Shown here in pieces: positions 9,256 to 18,284 of a DNA stretch of 64,000 nt; the first letter of the stretch is position 1, and each line of letters opens with the position of its first letter. The notes under the pieces were generated by a model. It did not search any database and was not told where the DNA came from. It worked only from the letters and a program-made list of their open reading frames with translations. The position numbers and the translations under genes are program-made. This DNA comes from CBDBND01 sp965262665. Its GTDB lineage: Bacteria > Pseudomonadota > Alphaproteobacteria > Rhodospirillales > Rhodospirillaceae. The stretch is taken from contig CBDHFR010000003.1 of assembly GCA_965262665.1 (NCBI GenBank), forward strand, positions 434,001 to 498,000. Direction: 5' to 3'.

Positions 9256-10797
9256 ATGGTGAAGACCGTAGCTCGGTTTGCCTTACGAATGGTCGCGCAC
9301 TTGCTGATGCTCCTCGTTTGCGTCATGGGTGACGACCGTCCGGTTCTTGGCCAAAGCCGGGAGGACCGCGTCCGTATCGCCGTACCCAATCTACCTGCGT
9401 TTAAGGGCATTCCTTTTGGCCGCCCATTCGGGGGCTCACCCGATCCATTCACCATATCCGCCGTTTTCGAGGCATTGACCTTTGTCGACTCTGCCGGTCA
9501 AGTTCAGCCCTTGCTTGCGACTCGTTGGGAACGGCTTACACCGACAAGATGGCGGTTCCACTTGCGCAAACAGGTATCGTTTTCAAACGGAGAGCCGTTC
9601 TCCGCAGAGACAGTCCGGCGCACCCTTGAAATCGTCCGGCGACCGTCAAGCGCTCTCTACTCGGTGGGGCGTGAAATGTCTGTCATCACGAACGCGGACA
9701 CACCTGAAGACCATATCGTTGAATTTGAAACAGCCACGCCACTCCCGTTTCTGCCTCACTTGTTGTCCATTTTTCATGTGGTCGAACCGGACCATTGGGA
9801 TGCGCTGGGCGACGAGGCCTTTGCCGAAAATCCTATCGGAACAGGTCCCTATCACGCGAGCCGCTGGGGAAACGATGTGGTCAGATTGGAGGCGAACACT
9901 CGAGCGTGGCGAACGCCATTAATGGAGAAACTTGAGTTTGTCGAGGTTCCTAATTCTACAACGCGACTGCAGGGACTGCTATCGGAAGATCTTCATGTAA
10001 TCTTTTCCATGGGGCCTGACGACGCCGAAATCATCGAAGCGTCTGGACACAGGGTTCATGTGCGGCCGGCGCCGGGTGTCATCACCTTGTCCTTCAATCT
10101 CATCGAGGACTCACCATTGAAGGACCTGCGCGTCAGACGGGCCCTCAATCACGCGGTAGATCGCGCAACCATTGTCGGGGCCATCCTTGGCGAACGAGCG
10201 GTCGTTCCGACCCAGTTCGCTGCACACACAGCATTCGGCTATATCCCCGATTACGATCCCTATCCCTACGACCCCAACCGAGCTAGGCAGTTGCTAGAAG
10301 ATGCTGGCCATGGTGACGGGTTTGTCTTCACAGCTGAAGTGGTTCAAGGCATGTCGAGCTACTCCGCAGCCATTTACCAATTGGTGGCTGCGGACCTGGC
10401 TAAAGTGGGCGTACGTCTCGACGTACGGACCGTGCCCGTGCCACGGTACAGTTCCATCCTGCTCCAGGGGCAATGGAATGGTCTCGCGGTAAATTTGGAT
10501 TATGCCGTCGATCCCACAATGGATGCTCTTGCCCCTATCGAGCGCCATTCCTGCGCCTGGGCGGTCCCCTGGTATTGTGACGAGACCATTATGCCAATTC
10601 TCAGCAGCGCAGCGACGGCATCCAGCATGGATGAACGGTTGCGATTGACCCGTCAGGCGGTGCACCGTCAGACGGAACAGGCACCTGGACTGTTGTTGTG
10701 GGAAAAGATCCGGTTTGACGCCGTAGCGGAAGAGCTGGAAGGGTTTGTCCACCACATCAATTTTGTACCCTATGACAAACTGGCCGTGGCGCCATGA
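9256..10797 (+). CDS. ABC transporter solute-binding protein, family 5 (DppA/OppA-like)
   Basis: 513 residues. The ATG at 9256 overlaps the SDR stop by seven bases, so it was translationally coupled. Residues 1-33 are a signal peptide ending near VLGQ. The body has the SBP_bac_5 landmarks: PLLATRWERLTPTRWRFHLR, FSNGEPFSAETV, NPIGTGPYHAS, LRVRRALNHAVDR and YDPNRARQLLEDAG. It binds a peptide, opine or other organic solute in the periplasm for an ABC importer, but no permease or ATPase gene is nearby. Near the C-terminus it has the motif HSCxWxxxWxCD, shared with the two other family 5 proteins in this window (38346 and 63385). Intact. Confidence 0.88.
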   Translation: MVKTVARFALRMVAHLLMLLVCVMGDDRPVLGQSREDRVRIAVPNLPAFKGIPFGRPFGGSPDPFTISAVFEALTFVDSAGQVQPLLATRWERLTPTRWRFHLRKQVSFSNGEPFSAETVRRTLEIVRRPSSALYSVGREMSVITNADTPEDHIVEFETATPLPFLPHLLSIFHVVEPDHWDALGDEAFAENPIGTGPYHASRWGNDVVRLEANTRAWRTPLMEKLEFVEVPNSTTRLQGLLSEDLHVIFSMGPDDAEIIEASGHRVHVRPAPGVITLSFNLIEDSPLKDLRVRRALNHAVDRATIVGAILGERAVVPTQFAAHTAFGYIPDYDPYPYDPNRARQLLEDAGHGDGFVFTAEVVQGMSSYSAAIYQLVAADLAKVGVRLDVRTVPVPRYSSILLQGQWNGLAVNLDYAVDPTMDALAPIERHSCAWAVPWYCDETIMPILSSAATASSMDERLRLTRQAVHRQTEQAPGLLLWEKIRFDAVAEELEGFVHHINFVPYDKLAVAP

Positions 10798-10840
10798 AGT
10801 GATGTCCTAAAAAACGGTGCGCGAAAGGACGCAACAAGTA

Positions 10841-12592
10841 ATGATAAATGACAGCAGTCCGAAGAGTTTTCCGATCCTGACCGGCGCAGAGGTCATCACC
10901 AAAAGCCTCGAGCGGTTCGGTGTATCGACAGTGTTTTCCCTCGCCGGCGGTGCTCATACTTATTTGCTGGACGCATTCGAAAAAGCGGGCATCACCATCG
11001 TCGGCAGCCGTCATGAATCCGCCTGTGTGGCGTCGGCCGAAGGTTATGCGCGCTTCACGAACAGCCTTGGCATTTCCTGCATCATAGAACCCCAAGGCGT
11101 ACCCAGCAGCATCGCGGGTATTACCAATGCCCGCTACGCGTGTTCGCCCGTGGTGGTCCTGGTGTCCCGCCTCCCGGACCGTTGGCATGACGCGCAGGAC
11201 GAGGTTTTCTACAGTGAAGAGTCTATGTACGCCTCTGTGGCCAAGTGGGCACGGGTGGTACCGTCTCTAGATCGCTTGTCCGAATTTGTCGATGCGGCGT
11301 GCCGTGAAGCGTTGAGCGGCCGCCCCGGGCCAGTGGTGCTCACCCTGTCCCGGGACCTCTATGTTCAAACGGTGGAAAGCGATGCCGTGCTTGATGCGCC
11401 GCCGCCGCCGCAGACCAAACCGGTACCTGATCCATCGGACATGGGACGTTTGCTGGAAGATCTGAAAAACGCCAAACAGCCGTTGTGTATTGCCGGAGCC
11501 GGCGCCCTGAAGAGTGGCGCCGGAGTCGCCCTGCGATCTTTATCGCACGGATGGAACATTCCGGTCTTGGGCAAGGCCCAGGGCCGCGGCCTTGTGCCGG
11601 AAGATCACCAGCTCGGGTTCTCCTGGGGTTTCGGCAATCCCGCCGCTCGGCAAGCTGACTTTGTCTTTGTTCTGGGCAGCCGCCTGCTTACCCACGAAAA
11701 CTTCGGCCTTCCACCCTATTTTGCTGCGGATGCCAAGATCGCCAAGGTGGACATTCACGCCGAAGAACTGAACCGCTCCCGCTGGGTACATCATCCCTTT
11801 CATGCGGATTGTTCCGCGTTTGTGCACTTGCTTGTCGCCGGCCTCAAAGACCAGAACATCAAACCTTGGCCGGTGCCCGGCTGGATATCGGATGCGTTAC
11901 AGCCACGCCGTGACACTTTGAAGGATGTTCTCGGGTCACTAGAGGGCAAGCTCCACCCCCTGACCATCTGCCAAACCGTCGCCGACACCGTAGGCGACGA
12001 TGCTGTTGTCGGGGTGGACGGCGGGTATCCCAACAATTGGATGAATCTGACCTACCGCGCCCAAAAGGACGGCGGATTTAACGATCTGTACCCGCTGGGA
12101 CAGATGGGGACATGCACACCGATCACGATCGGCGCGGCCGCGGCCGCCAAAGAGCAGGCCGAAAAAGACGGCACTGCTCAGCGCCAAGTGGTCTTGGTGA
12201 CGGGCGACGGCAGTTTCGGTTACTACCTCACCAATTTATCCGAAGCGGTGCGCGCCGGCTTGAAACTGACCGTCGTTGTTCTCAATGATTCTGCTTGGGG
12301 GTCTGAACTGAATATTCAGGTCCACGATAAGATCGGCCGACCGGTTAATACACGTCTCGGTCCCCAAGATTTCAGTCTGGTGGCCCGGGGATTTGGTTGC
12401 AAAGGCGTGCGAGTTAATGCACTGGACGACTTCCGCTCAGCTTTCAATGACGCATTAACCGCTGACGTGCCCTCAGTCATTGACTGCGACATTGACGTGT
12501 CCGACGCCCTTATCGCCCACGATAAGCCGGACCTCATAACACTAGGATTCAAAGAACTGACGCTTGAGGCGAAACAAAGCGTCGAAATCTAG
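10841..12592 (+). CDS. Thiamine diphosphate-dependent enzyme (acetolactate synthase/decarboxylase family)
   Basis: 583 residues from the ATG at 10841, which has AAGGA 11 bases upstream; a GTG at 10817 is in frame but less well placed. The N-terminal PYR domain has FSLAGGAHTYLLDAF and the conserved Glu in RHESACVASAEGYAR (about residue 59). The middle domain has IAGAGALKSGAG. The C-terminal PP domain has VTGDGSFGYYLTNL from about residue 454, the GDG...N ThDP/Mg motif, ending in VVLNDSAWG. Such enzymes decarboxylate or ligate 2-keto acids, or open cyclic diketones. The specific substrate is not evident; there is no small regulatory subunit. It follows the solute-binding protein by 43 bp and is probably co-transcribed. 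Confidence 0.85.
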   Translation: MINDSSPKSFPILTGAEVITKSLERFGVSTVFSLAGGAHTYLLDAFEKAGITIVGSRHESACVASAEGYARFTNSLGISCIIEPQGVPSSIAGITNARYACSPVVVLVSRLPDRWHDAQDEVFYSEESMYASVAKWARVVPSLDRLSEFVDAACREALSGRPGPVVLTLSRDLYVQTVESDAVLDAPPPPQTKPVPDPSDMGRLLEDLKNAKQPLCIAGAGALKSGAGVALRSLSHGWNIPVLGKAQGRGLVPEDHQLGFSWGFGNPAARQADFVFVLGSRLLTHENFGLPPYFAADAKIAKVDIHAEELNRSRWVHHPFHADCSAFVHLLVAGLKDQNIKPWPVPGWISDALQPRRDTLKDVLGSLEGKLHPLTICQTVADTVGDDAVVGVDGGYPNNWMNLTYRAQKDGGFNDLYPLGQMGTCTPITIGAAAAAKEQAEKDGTAQRQVVLVTGDGSFGYYLTNLSEAVRAGLKLTVVVLNDSAWGSELNIQVHDKIGRPVNTRLGPQDFSLVARGFGCKGVRVNALDDFRSAFNDALTADVPSVIDCDIDVSDALIAHDKPDLITLGFKELTLEAKQSVEI

Positions 12593-12854
12593 GTCGCCGC
12601 TAGGGATCCCCCATCACTGATTCACCGGAAGGTCAGACAAAGCGGCGCGATCAACAATCTTTCCGCCTTTGATCACCATTTCGATGGGCCGGCCGTTATT
12701 AAGTCCAGGAACGACGTTGCGCCTAAATTTGATGGGACCTTCTCTCACAAACCCGATCTGATTAAACTGGTAATCAACGCCGAGGGAATGATGGCGGAAG
12801 ACTTGATACCGGTCTTTCCCGATCTACTAACGGACGCGGTGCAGTACTCGAAAG
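12593..12854 (-). pseudogene. Possible amidohydrolase C-terminal remnant
   Basis: Between the ThDP gene and IS6 copy C, the minus strand ends in GRPIEMVIKGGKIVDRAALSD and a stop at 12614-12616. That is the kind of ending seen in metal-dependent amidohydrolases. Upstream the frame has no matching motif and hits a stop before the IS boundary. The plus strand is also open here (12593-12880) without recognisable motifs. The call is weak. Confidence 0.3.
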
Positions 12855-12911
12855 GGCACTGTCAGACTAAATCCCCTTGAAGCAGGAAGTAAGGTCTCCT
12901 AGCTTTAGGTG

Positions 12912-13538
12912 ATGCAAAACCCCTTCCGTTATTTCAACAGCTCGCCCGAGGTAATCCGCCTCGCGGTGATGCTGTGTGTTAGATTTCCACTGTCCCTGAG
13001 ACAGGTCGAAGACCTGCTCCACGAACGGGGCATCGACGTCTCTTACGAAACGGTGCGGTACTGGTGGAATCGCTTTGGCCCGTTGTTTTCTTCGGAGATC
13101 CGGAAACGCCGCATTCATCATGGATCCTATTCTCTGTGGCGCTGGCACCTTGATGAGGTGTTCGTCCGGATCAACGGGAAGACATATTATCTATGGCGTG
13201 CTGTCGATCATGAAGGCGAAGTCCTTGAGGTTTTGGCCACGAAACGGCGGGATCGCAGGGCTGCGCTAAGGCTGCTGAAACGGGCTATGAAGCGTTATGG
13301 CCGACCAGCTTTGATCGTCACGGACCGACTTCGTTCATACGGCGCCGCTATGAAAGATATAGGAGTCGAAGATCGCCAGCTTTGTGGTCAGTGGCTCAAC
13401 AATCGAGCTGAAAATTCAAACCAACCGTTCCGACGACGAGAAGGCGCGATGGCTCGGTTCAGAGACATCAAGACCCTACAGAAATTCGCCTCCGTCCATG
13501 CTTCGATCCACAACCATTTCAACCACCAACGCCATCTC
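12912..13538 (+). pseudogene. IS6-family transposase, interrupted by the island
   Basis: It starts MQNPFRYFNSSPEVIRLAV and is intact through ASIHNHFNHQRHL. It then runs into island sequence (GGTKSLNL and a stop at 13565). The remaining codons (NRRDIFKQARATALVEW to the stop) are at 24932-25001. All DDE residues lie in the left part, but the product lacks its natural last 23 residues. Confidence 0.9.
13529..13538 (+). repeat. Left attachment core (attL)
   Basis: ACGCCATCTC is the last IS6 sequence before the island and is repeated at 24922-24931, where IS6 sequence resumes. In uninterrupted copies it encodes part of the QRHLNRR stretch of the transposase. The exact crossover within the 10 bp cannot be placed. 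Confidence 0.85.
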
Positions 13539-13631
13539 GGCGGAACTAAAAGCCTAAACCTTTGATATAGAGTCTTTTTTTAGGATGAAGGGGAAACCGT
13601 TATACCTAATATTATACGAAGCGTCTTCCGA

Positions 13632-13652
13632 CCTTGGGACCCAATCTAGTTA
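13632..13652 (+). repeat. 21-bp direct repeat, left copy
   Basis: CCTTGGGACCCAATCTAGTTA, matched at 14392-14412 with two differences. The pair flanks the cargo gene at 13662-14372 in the same orientation, about 760 bp apart. The core GGGACCC also resembles GAGACCC and GAAACCC boxes near the right end of the island, so these could be integrase arm sites or remnants of cargo exchange. Confidence 0.6.
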
Positions 13653-13661
13653 TTGGGAAAT

Positions 13662-14372
13662 TCACGCCACATGGACGGCCTCAGATTCGCTTGATTCTTT
13701 TGCTTCATAAGTTCGCTTCCACCGCACCCTGATCTGGTTCATATCGACATGCGAGTGCCTATAGAACTTCTTTGTTTTGACTTTATACCAATTAGACCTA
13801 TTAAGAAAAGTTGTGCAGCCTCCATCTAATAGGTTACTAGGGCTGCGCATTAAGTTGAACGGGTCAGTCTCATAGTGTTGCCAAAATTCAGGCCTTATTT
13901 CCAACAGTAACGGAATTTCCCACTCGAATAAGAGTGATGAAGGCTCTGCGCCCCAGATCGTTATGCCCCCATCAAGCGCTGCCTGTCTAAGGTAGTGGGC
14001 GATTTGTGGGGACTCGTCACCTTCTTTCCAGGCTCCCATTTCCAAAAGATACTCATACGCATGATTAATAGGCTGGCGATCCATTTGTGATGCCTGAGCA
14101 CTACTTTGATCCGGTTTCGATGGTTCGACGATCTGCTTATGGGTGGGCGATAATGATCTCCGCCAGACAATAATCACAGGAACCAAAATCAAAAAACACA
14201 ATGCCGTTACGATGTTGTCTACATTCGGGCCTGCAAAAGCGTTGGGTAATTTCTCTATGCCAAACTTATTAAGCCAGCCCACCAAATTTGAAGTTGCCTC
14301 TTCAGGTGGCATTTGCGCCATGATCCCCAGCAAAGTTACAAGAATGGAAACCACCGCCAAAAAAATGTGCAT
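13662..14372 (-). CDS. Two-helix membrane protein, island cargo
   Basis: 236 residues, family not recognised. Residues 1-20 (MHIFLAVVSILVTLLGIMAQ) and about 52-70 (NIVTALCFLILVPVIIVWR) are predicted membrane helices. The remaining C-terminal 160 residues look cytosolic, with many aromatic and charged residues and no enzyme motif (for example WGAEPSSLLFEWEIPLLLEIRPEFW). It is separated from the packaging operon by the 21-bp repeat and lies next to attL, where satellites usually keep accessory genes. AT content is higher than in the chromosome. A superinfection-exclusion or host-benefit role is only a positional guess. Confidence 0.6.
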   Translation of the reverse strand: MHIFLAVVSILVTLLGIMAQMPPEEATSNLVGWLNKFGIEKLPNAFAGPNVDNIVTALCFLILVPVIIVWRRSLSPTHKQIVEPSKPDQSSAQASQMDRQPINHAYEYLLEMGAWKEGDESPQIAHYLRQAALDGGITIWGAEPSSLLFEWEIPLLLEIRPEFWQHYETDPFNLMRSPSNLLDGGCTTFLNRSNWYKVKTKKFYRHSHVDMNQIRVRWKRTYEAKESSESEAVHVA

Positions 14373-14391
14373 GATAGAATTTATGCTCCGC

Positions 14392-14412
14392 CCTTGGGAC
14401 CCTATCTAGCTA
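14392..14412 (+). repeat. 21-bp direct repeat, right copy
   Basis: CCTTGGGACCCTATCTAGCTA, located 20 bases upstream of the start codon of the cargo gene and thus in its probable promoter. It matches 13632-13652 at 19 of 21 positions. Confidence 0.6.
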
Positions 14413-14438
14413 AGTGGTAATACGGCCACGTGTAAAGG

Positions 14439-14735
14439 TCAGGCTTGAACTAATTCCTTCACAAGCTCATCCCATGCCAGCGCCCCTGGTGATGATGGTT
14501 TGCGCTCATTCTCTTTCCTGGTTTTCTCGATATGGCACCCCCGGCAGAGTGTCTGGAGGTTCTCCAGTGCATAAAAATCTTGATCCGGTTTCACATGCAA
14601 TGGCGTGACGTGATCGCATTCCAACCGTCCAGGTTTCCCGCATGACCGGCAGTGCCAGTTATCACGGGCGAAAACCAAGCGCCTGAGTATCCGCCAGCGG
14701 GGAGTGTTATAAATATGATGGTGGGCGCGACTCAT
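14439..14735 (-). CDS. HNH endonuclease (phage packaging type)
   Basis: 98 residues. It has CRSCGKPGRLECDHVTPLH followed by ENLQTLCRGCHIEKT: two CxxC zinc knuckles around a DH...N...H nuclease core. In HK97-type systems a small HNH protein is encoded beside the terminase and stimulates its cleavage of DNA. The start overlaps the terminase stop by ATGA (14732-14735), so the two were co-translated. It appears intact although its partner is broken. Confidence 0.85.
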   Translation of the reverse strand: MSRAHHHIYNTPRWRILRRLVFARDNWHCRSCGKPGRLECDHVTPLHVKPDQDFYALENLQTLCRGCHIEKTRKENERKPSSPGALAWDELVKELVQA

Positions 14736-15567
14736 CCGATAAAGGCCCCTAACATCGCCGCTCCCGTGTCTTCGATAGCCGGTTCACTTGCTCGGGAAAT
14801 ACCGGCACTCACGGCTAAGACTGCTGCTGCTGCATCGTCTCTTGCCCTTAAGCGCCTACCGCCTTGTGAGCCTTTTGAGAGTTTACTATTGCCCGCAGGA
14901 TCGCTCACTGTCCGGGCTTCACTCATTGCACTGCGCAACAACAACGAAGGCAACGGAGTCACTTTCCCATCGGCCATGGCCCGCCTAAAATTCCTTACAT
15001 CCTCGGCACCGTCTTTAAAGCCCATGCCCCTGAGAATCAGCGCAGCAGGGGGAACCCCGGCCTTGTCCAAAGCGTCTCTTAACTCGGCCTCGCGCCATCT
15101 GTCGGCAACCACAAGAGACGGTTTCCCAAACCGATTTAGAGCCTCAGCAAGCAGGGCTGCAACATCGGTCGCACGTTGGCCAAGGGTGACTAACTCGCCA
15201 CGATTTGAGCACTGGACATAGAGGTTTCCAACACCATCACGCAGACCACGTTCTGATAGGGAAGGCTCACACGGAAAAGCAGCGAATGATTCAAGCCGTC
15301 CACTTTCAGGCCAGTAGCAGGCAATGGCCGATTGTGCGGCAGACGTGCCTAGATCGACTCCCCAAACACAAGGCCCGGATCGCTCGGCTTGGCCCTCACA
15401 ATCGCTCCACAGAGTCGCATCCAAGAGGAATGAAACCTCAGTGTCAGCCGTGCCTAGATTAAGCCTCAGCGCATCGAAGCTCGCCAGCAATGCACCATCC
15501 TTTTTCGCTTGGCCAGCCTCAGTGCGGAGGGCTAACTCTAAATCAGGAAAGTGATTCAGACTGGGGT
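14732..15567 (-). pseudogene. Large terminase, C-terminal (nuclease) part
   Basis: The frame leaves IS3 copy 1 and reads NPSLNHFPDLELALRTEA, FDALRLNLGT, WGVDLGTSAAQSAIACYW and VADRWREAELRDAL to the stop at 14732. This matches the end of the ATPase region and the RNase H-like nuclease domain of phage TerL, in which the first Asp (VDLG) binds metal. About 200 residues including the Walker motifs are missing. The N-terminal 25 codons are at 18477-18552 on the other strand. No target duplication matches across the IS here, so sequence was deleted as well as inverted. Confidence 0.75.
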
Positions 15568-15631
15568 TGGACTGGTACCGGTAAAATGGAGAGTGCCTTC
15601 TGTTAAAGTTTAAACTCAACAGGAGGCCCAT

Positions 15632-15907
15632 ATGGGTATCGGAAGAACTGAGGAATTTCGTTCTGAAGCCGTTCGGATTGCATTGACGAGCGGGCTATCA
15701 CACAAGCAAGTTGCCGCCGATCTTGGCATTGGCCTGTCTACATTAGGCAAGTGGATTACCAGTCATAAGCACACTGAGCTGCTGTCCGGCCCTCATAATG
15801 ATAAAGACAAGGAATTGGCTCGCCTTTGCAAGGAGAACAGGACATTGCGTGAGGAGCGGGACATTTTAAAAAAAGCGACGGCCTTCTTCGCGAGCCAAAG
15901 CCGATGA
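15632..15907 (+). CDS. IS3-family OrfA (copy 1)
   Basis: 91 residues: an N-terminal helix-turn-helix (SGLSHKQVAADLGIGLSTLGKW) and a leucine-zipper-like tail (LARLCKENRTLREERDILKKA). It is the DNA-binding subunit. The stop overlaps the OrfB start as ATGA; in IS3 elements the OrfAB transposase is usually made by -1 frameshifting, and an A6 run (ATTTTAAAAAAAGCG) near 15870 is a candidate slip site. Confidence 0.9.
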   Translation: MGIGRTEEFRSEAVRIALTSGLSHKQVAADLGIGLSTLGKWITSHKHTELLSGPHNDKDKELARLCKENRTLREERDILKKATAFFASQSR

Positions 15908-16494
15908 GGTTTCATTTCATCGCAAAGGAGAAGGCCAATTTTTCAATCTGCAGGATGTGCAAAGTCCTGAGGGTCAGTGAAAGCGGCTACTACGCTTGGG
16001 TGTCTCGCCCTGCCAGTCAGCGCCAACGCGACGACAGGGTCTATTTGGCCCATATTCGTGCCGAACATGCCCGTAATTATCGGGCCTATGGTCGCCAGCG
16101 AATGACTGATGAACTCAGGGATCAAGGCAGCGTCATTGGTGAACGCCGGGTCGGGCGGTTGATGCGGGAGAACGATATTCGCATCGTCAGAACTCATAAA
16201 TTCAAACGCACGACAAACAGTAATCACAACCACAACATAGCTCCCAACCTTCTGGATGGAGATTTTCAGGCCACGGGACCAAACCAGAAATGGGCCGGTG
16301 ATATCAGCTATCTCTGGACGGCAGCGGGCTGGCTGTATCTTGCGGTGATCATCGATTTGTATTCACGCCGTGTCATTGGCTGGGCCGTCAGCGACAGGCT
16401 CAAACGGGATTTGCCGATCAAGGCCCTGAAAAGGGCCATTGCATTGCGACAACCGCCACCAGGGGTCATTCATCATTCTGATCGTGGCTCGCAG

Positions 16495-17976
16495 GGCGGG
16501 TTCAACCGGTCGTCGCAACACGTTCAGTTTGACTGGCCTGCAAGCACTGGTCCAGAGCTTCGGCGGGAGTTCTCCATCCGAGGGTCTTGCGGGGCCGTGT
16601 ATTGAGCGCGTCAGCAACAACTGCGAGTACGTCCGGACTGTGTGCGCTCAGATCGGTTCCTTTCGGGAAGTACTGTCGAAGCAATCCATTGGTGTTCTCG
16701 TTCGTTCCGCGTTGCCAAGGGCTGTGCGGTTCGCAGAAGTAGACGGGAAGGCCGGTTGCGATCCGCAGATCCGCATGCCTGGCCATCTCTGCTCCCTGGT
16801 CCCAGGTCAGCGAGCGGCGAAGCTGCGCTGGCAATGTCGTGATCGTCCGGGCGATGGCATCGCGAACCGCTTCAGCCCCATGCTCGCTCCAGCCGGCAAG
16901 CGCAGGCCCGTTCTTCACGCGCGGGACGGTGCCGTGGCCTTCCATTCGGGGAAGATGCAGCAGCATTGTGAACCGCGTGGCGCGTTCCACCAGAGTGCCG
17001 ATCGCCGATCTGCCCAAGCCGATGATCAGGTCACCTTCCCAGTGTCCGGGTACGGCCCGATCAGCTGCTTCCGCCGATCGTTCACTGATCATGATCTCAG
17101 GCGTGACGAAGGATTTTCCCCGCCGGCGGCTACGTGCCCGAGGCACGCGCAGTGCCCTTCCCGTGCGAAGGCAGGCGGTCAGCTCACGACGGAGTGCGCC
17201 GCGGCCCTGTACGTAGAGCGCCTGATAGATCGCCTCATGACTGATCCGCATCGCTTGATCCTCGGGCCCGTCCCCAGGATAGTCGATCCGAAGACGGTGC
17301 GCGATCTGCTCAGGACTCCAGGCCCTGGCCCATCGCCTGCGCTGCCGCGGCCCATGCCGACGACCGTTCCAGACGACGCGTGGCCCCTCGATCACCGTTC
17401 CATCCGGTGCCGAGATCCGACCCGCAAGCCGATCCTGCACATCGCGCCGCAGCGCCTCATTCGTTGCCAGCTTGGCTGGCTGCGGCCTTTTGGCGGATCG
17501 ATCAGCATGCCACTGCGCCGTCGTTGCTCGGTAGTCCAGGCCACCGCTTCGGGTCGCCGCGTTGCGCCGCACCTCGCGGGAGATCGTCGACGGTGCTCGC
17601 TCCAGCCGGCAAGCAATATGACGTATGCCTCTTCCCTGAGCGCGCAGAAGAGCAATCTCCTCACGTTCCTCGAAAGACAGGTAACGTCCTGACAGCGGCT
17701 TGGCCGATTGCGATAAATGTGCTGGTGGCATGCCGCCCGACCTCCGGAACCACCTCGAGCCTACCGGAGGGGATACACCGGCATCTCGGGCCGCGTCCTC
17801 GCTCGAACGCCCCGTCGCAATCGCTGCCCAGAACCGAAAAAGCTCCTCACGCCGTGCCGAGTCCGGTCGACCTGGCGAATGCAACTTGCTCCGTCCAGAC
17901 CGATCCGACCGCCGTCTGCGTACCCGTCATAGCAACCTCCTATGCCAGAGTGTTGCGACGACCGATTGAACCCGCC
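16495..17976 (-). mobile_element. IS30-family element (1482 bp)
   Basis: Terminal repeats begin GGCGGGTTCAACCGGTCGTC on the left and GGCGGGTTCAATCGGTCGTC on the right. The host sequence CAG (16492-16494 and 17977-17979) is duplicated. It lies in OrfB of IS3 copy 1 and is the youngest layer of the island. Confidence 0.92.
16502..17884 (-). CDS. IS30-family transposase
   Basis: 460 residues. The IS30 signature helix-turn-helix (LSFEEREEIALLRAQG, APSTISREVRRN) lies near residue 70-115. The DDE domain has GHWEGDLIIG, LTWDQGAEMARH and NENTNGLLRQYFPKG for Asp, Asp and Glu. The N-terminal 60 residues hold an additional helix-turn-helix-like segment (SEDAARDAGVSPPVGSRWF). High GC and unbroken. Confidence 0.92.
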   Translation of the reverse strand: MHSPGRPDSARREELFRFWAAIATGRSSEDAARDAGVSPPVGSRWFRRSGGMPPAHLSQSAKPLSGRYLSFEEREEIALLRAQGRGIRHIACRLERAPSTISREVRRNAATRSGGLDYRATTAQWHADRSAKRPQPAKLATNEALRRDVQDRLAGRISAPDGTVIEGPRVVWNGRRHGPRQRRRWARAWSPEQIAHRLRIDYPGDGPEDQAMRISHEAIYQALYVQGRGALRRELTACLRTGRALRVPRARSRRRGKSFVTPEIMISERSAEAADRAVPGHWEGDLIIGLGRSAIGTLVERATRFTMLLHLPRMEGHGTVPRVKNGPALAGWSEHGAEAVRDAIARTITTLPAQLRRSLTWDQGAEMARHADLRIATGLPVYFCEPHSPWQRGTNENTNGLLRQYFPKGTDLSAHSPDVLAVVADALNTRPRKTLGWRTPAEALDQCLQASQTERVATTG

Positions 17977-18284
17977 CAGTATTGCTCCAACGATTACCGG
18001 AAACTTCTCAAAGGCCACGGCTTTCTCTCTTCGATGTCTGGCAAAGGGAATTGCTATGGCAATGCGACTGTAGAAACGTTCTTCAAATCATTGAAAGCAG
18101 AATTAATATGGAGGGAACACTATGAAACCAGGGAACAGGCACAAAACGCCCTGTTCCATTATATCAATGGATTTTATAATCCGCGTCGTCGCCATTCATA
18201 TCTGGGCAGCATCAGTCCGGTGAAGTGCGAAAGTATGGCGGCTTAGGTGAGAAGGTAACTCTCCACTTTTGCGGTGCAGGTCCA

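Larger units (their letters stand above)
7637..9262 (+). pseudogene. Short-chain dehydrogenase split by IS5 and frameshifted
   Basis: The 5' part (7637-7771) encodes MEKRVVITGGNRGIGLEFARQ with the Rossmann TGGxxGIG motif. The 3' part resumes after IS5 copy 1 with LHIHPLDITEAGSISAF, DVLINNAGG, VFISSTAG, AYGTSKAALNKAAA and LCPGRVKTRMG, i.e. the NNAG, Ser-Tyr-Lys catalytic and PG motifs of classical SDRs. At least two further frameshifts lie in the 3' part, one near 8815 and one in the A6 run near 8960. The stop at 9260-9262 overlaps the next start. Classical SDRs are about 250-residue cytosolic NAD(P)-dependent alcohol/keto oxidoreductases. This gene is dead. Confidence 0.85.
12855..13538 (+). 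mobile_element. IS6-family element copy C, left part (split by island)
   Basis: The element begins GGCACTGTCAGACTAAA and carries the first 208 codons of an otherwise intact transposase. It is interrupted at 13538 inside ACGCCATCTC. The missing 120 bp, including the right terminal repeat, are found at 24932-25051. Joined, the two parts give 804 bp and an unbroken frame, so this was a complete element when the island entered. Confidence 0.92.
15904..18246 (+). pseudogene. IS3-family OrfB, interrupted by IS30 (copy 1)
   Basis: The first part (15904-16494) covers the HTH_21 region and the first Asp (WAGDISYLWTAAGW) up to HHSDRGSQ. After the IS30, 17980-18246 continues with YCSNDYRKLLKGHGF, the Glu (NATVETFFKSLKAE) and the stop. 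Removing the IS30 and one CAG restores 285 residues identical in length to copy 2. Confidence 0.9.
15568..18284 (+). mobile_element. IS3-family element, copy 1, carrying an IS30 insertion
   Basis: It begins TGGACTGGTACCGGTAAAA and ends with the complement of TGGACCTGCACCGCAAAAG. Without the 1482-bp IS30 and its CAG duplication it is 1232 bp, the same as copy 2 at 18553-19784. The two copies are in opposite orientation, 268 bp apart. The right flank GCC (18285-18287) pairs with the outer flank of copy 2, not with its own left flank GGT, which shows inversion between the copies. Confidence 0.92.

Noticed and set aside
12593..12880. Plus-strand continuation of the ThDP gene after its stop
   Set aside because: The frame is open but shows no homology to the enzyme tail, and the enzyme already has full family length.
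16439..17692. 417-codon plus-strand frame within the IS30 region
   Set aside because: Shadow of the IS30 transposase on the other strand; no motif or plausible start.
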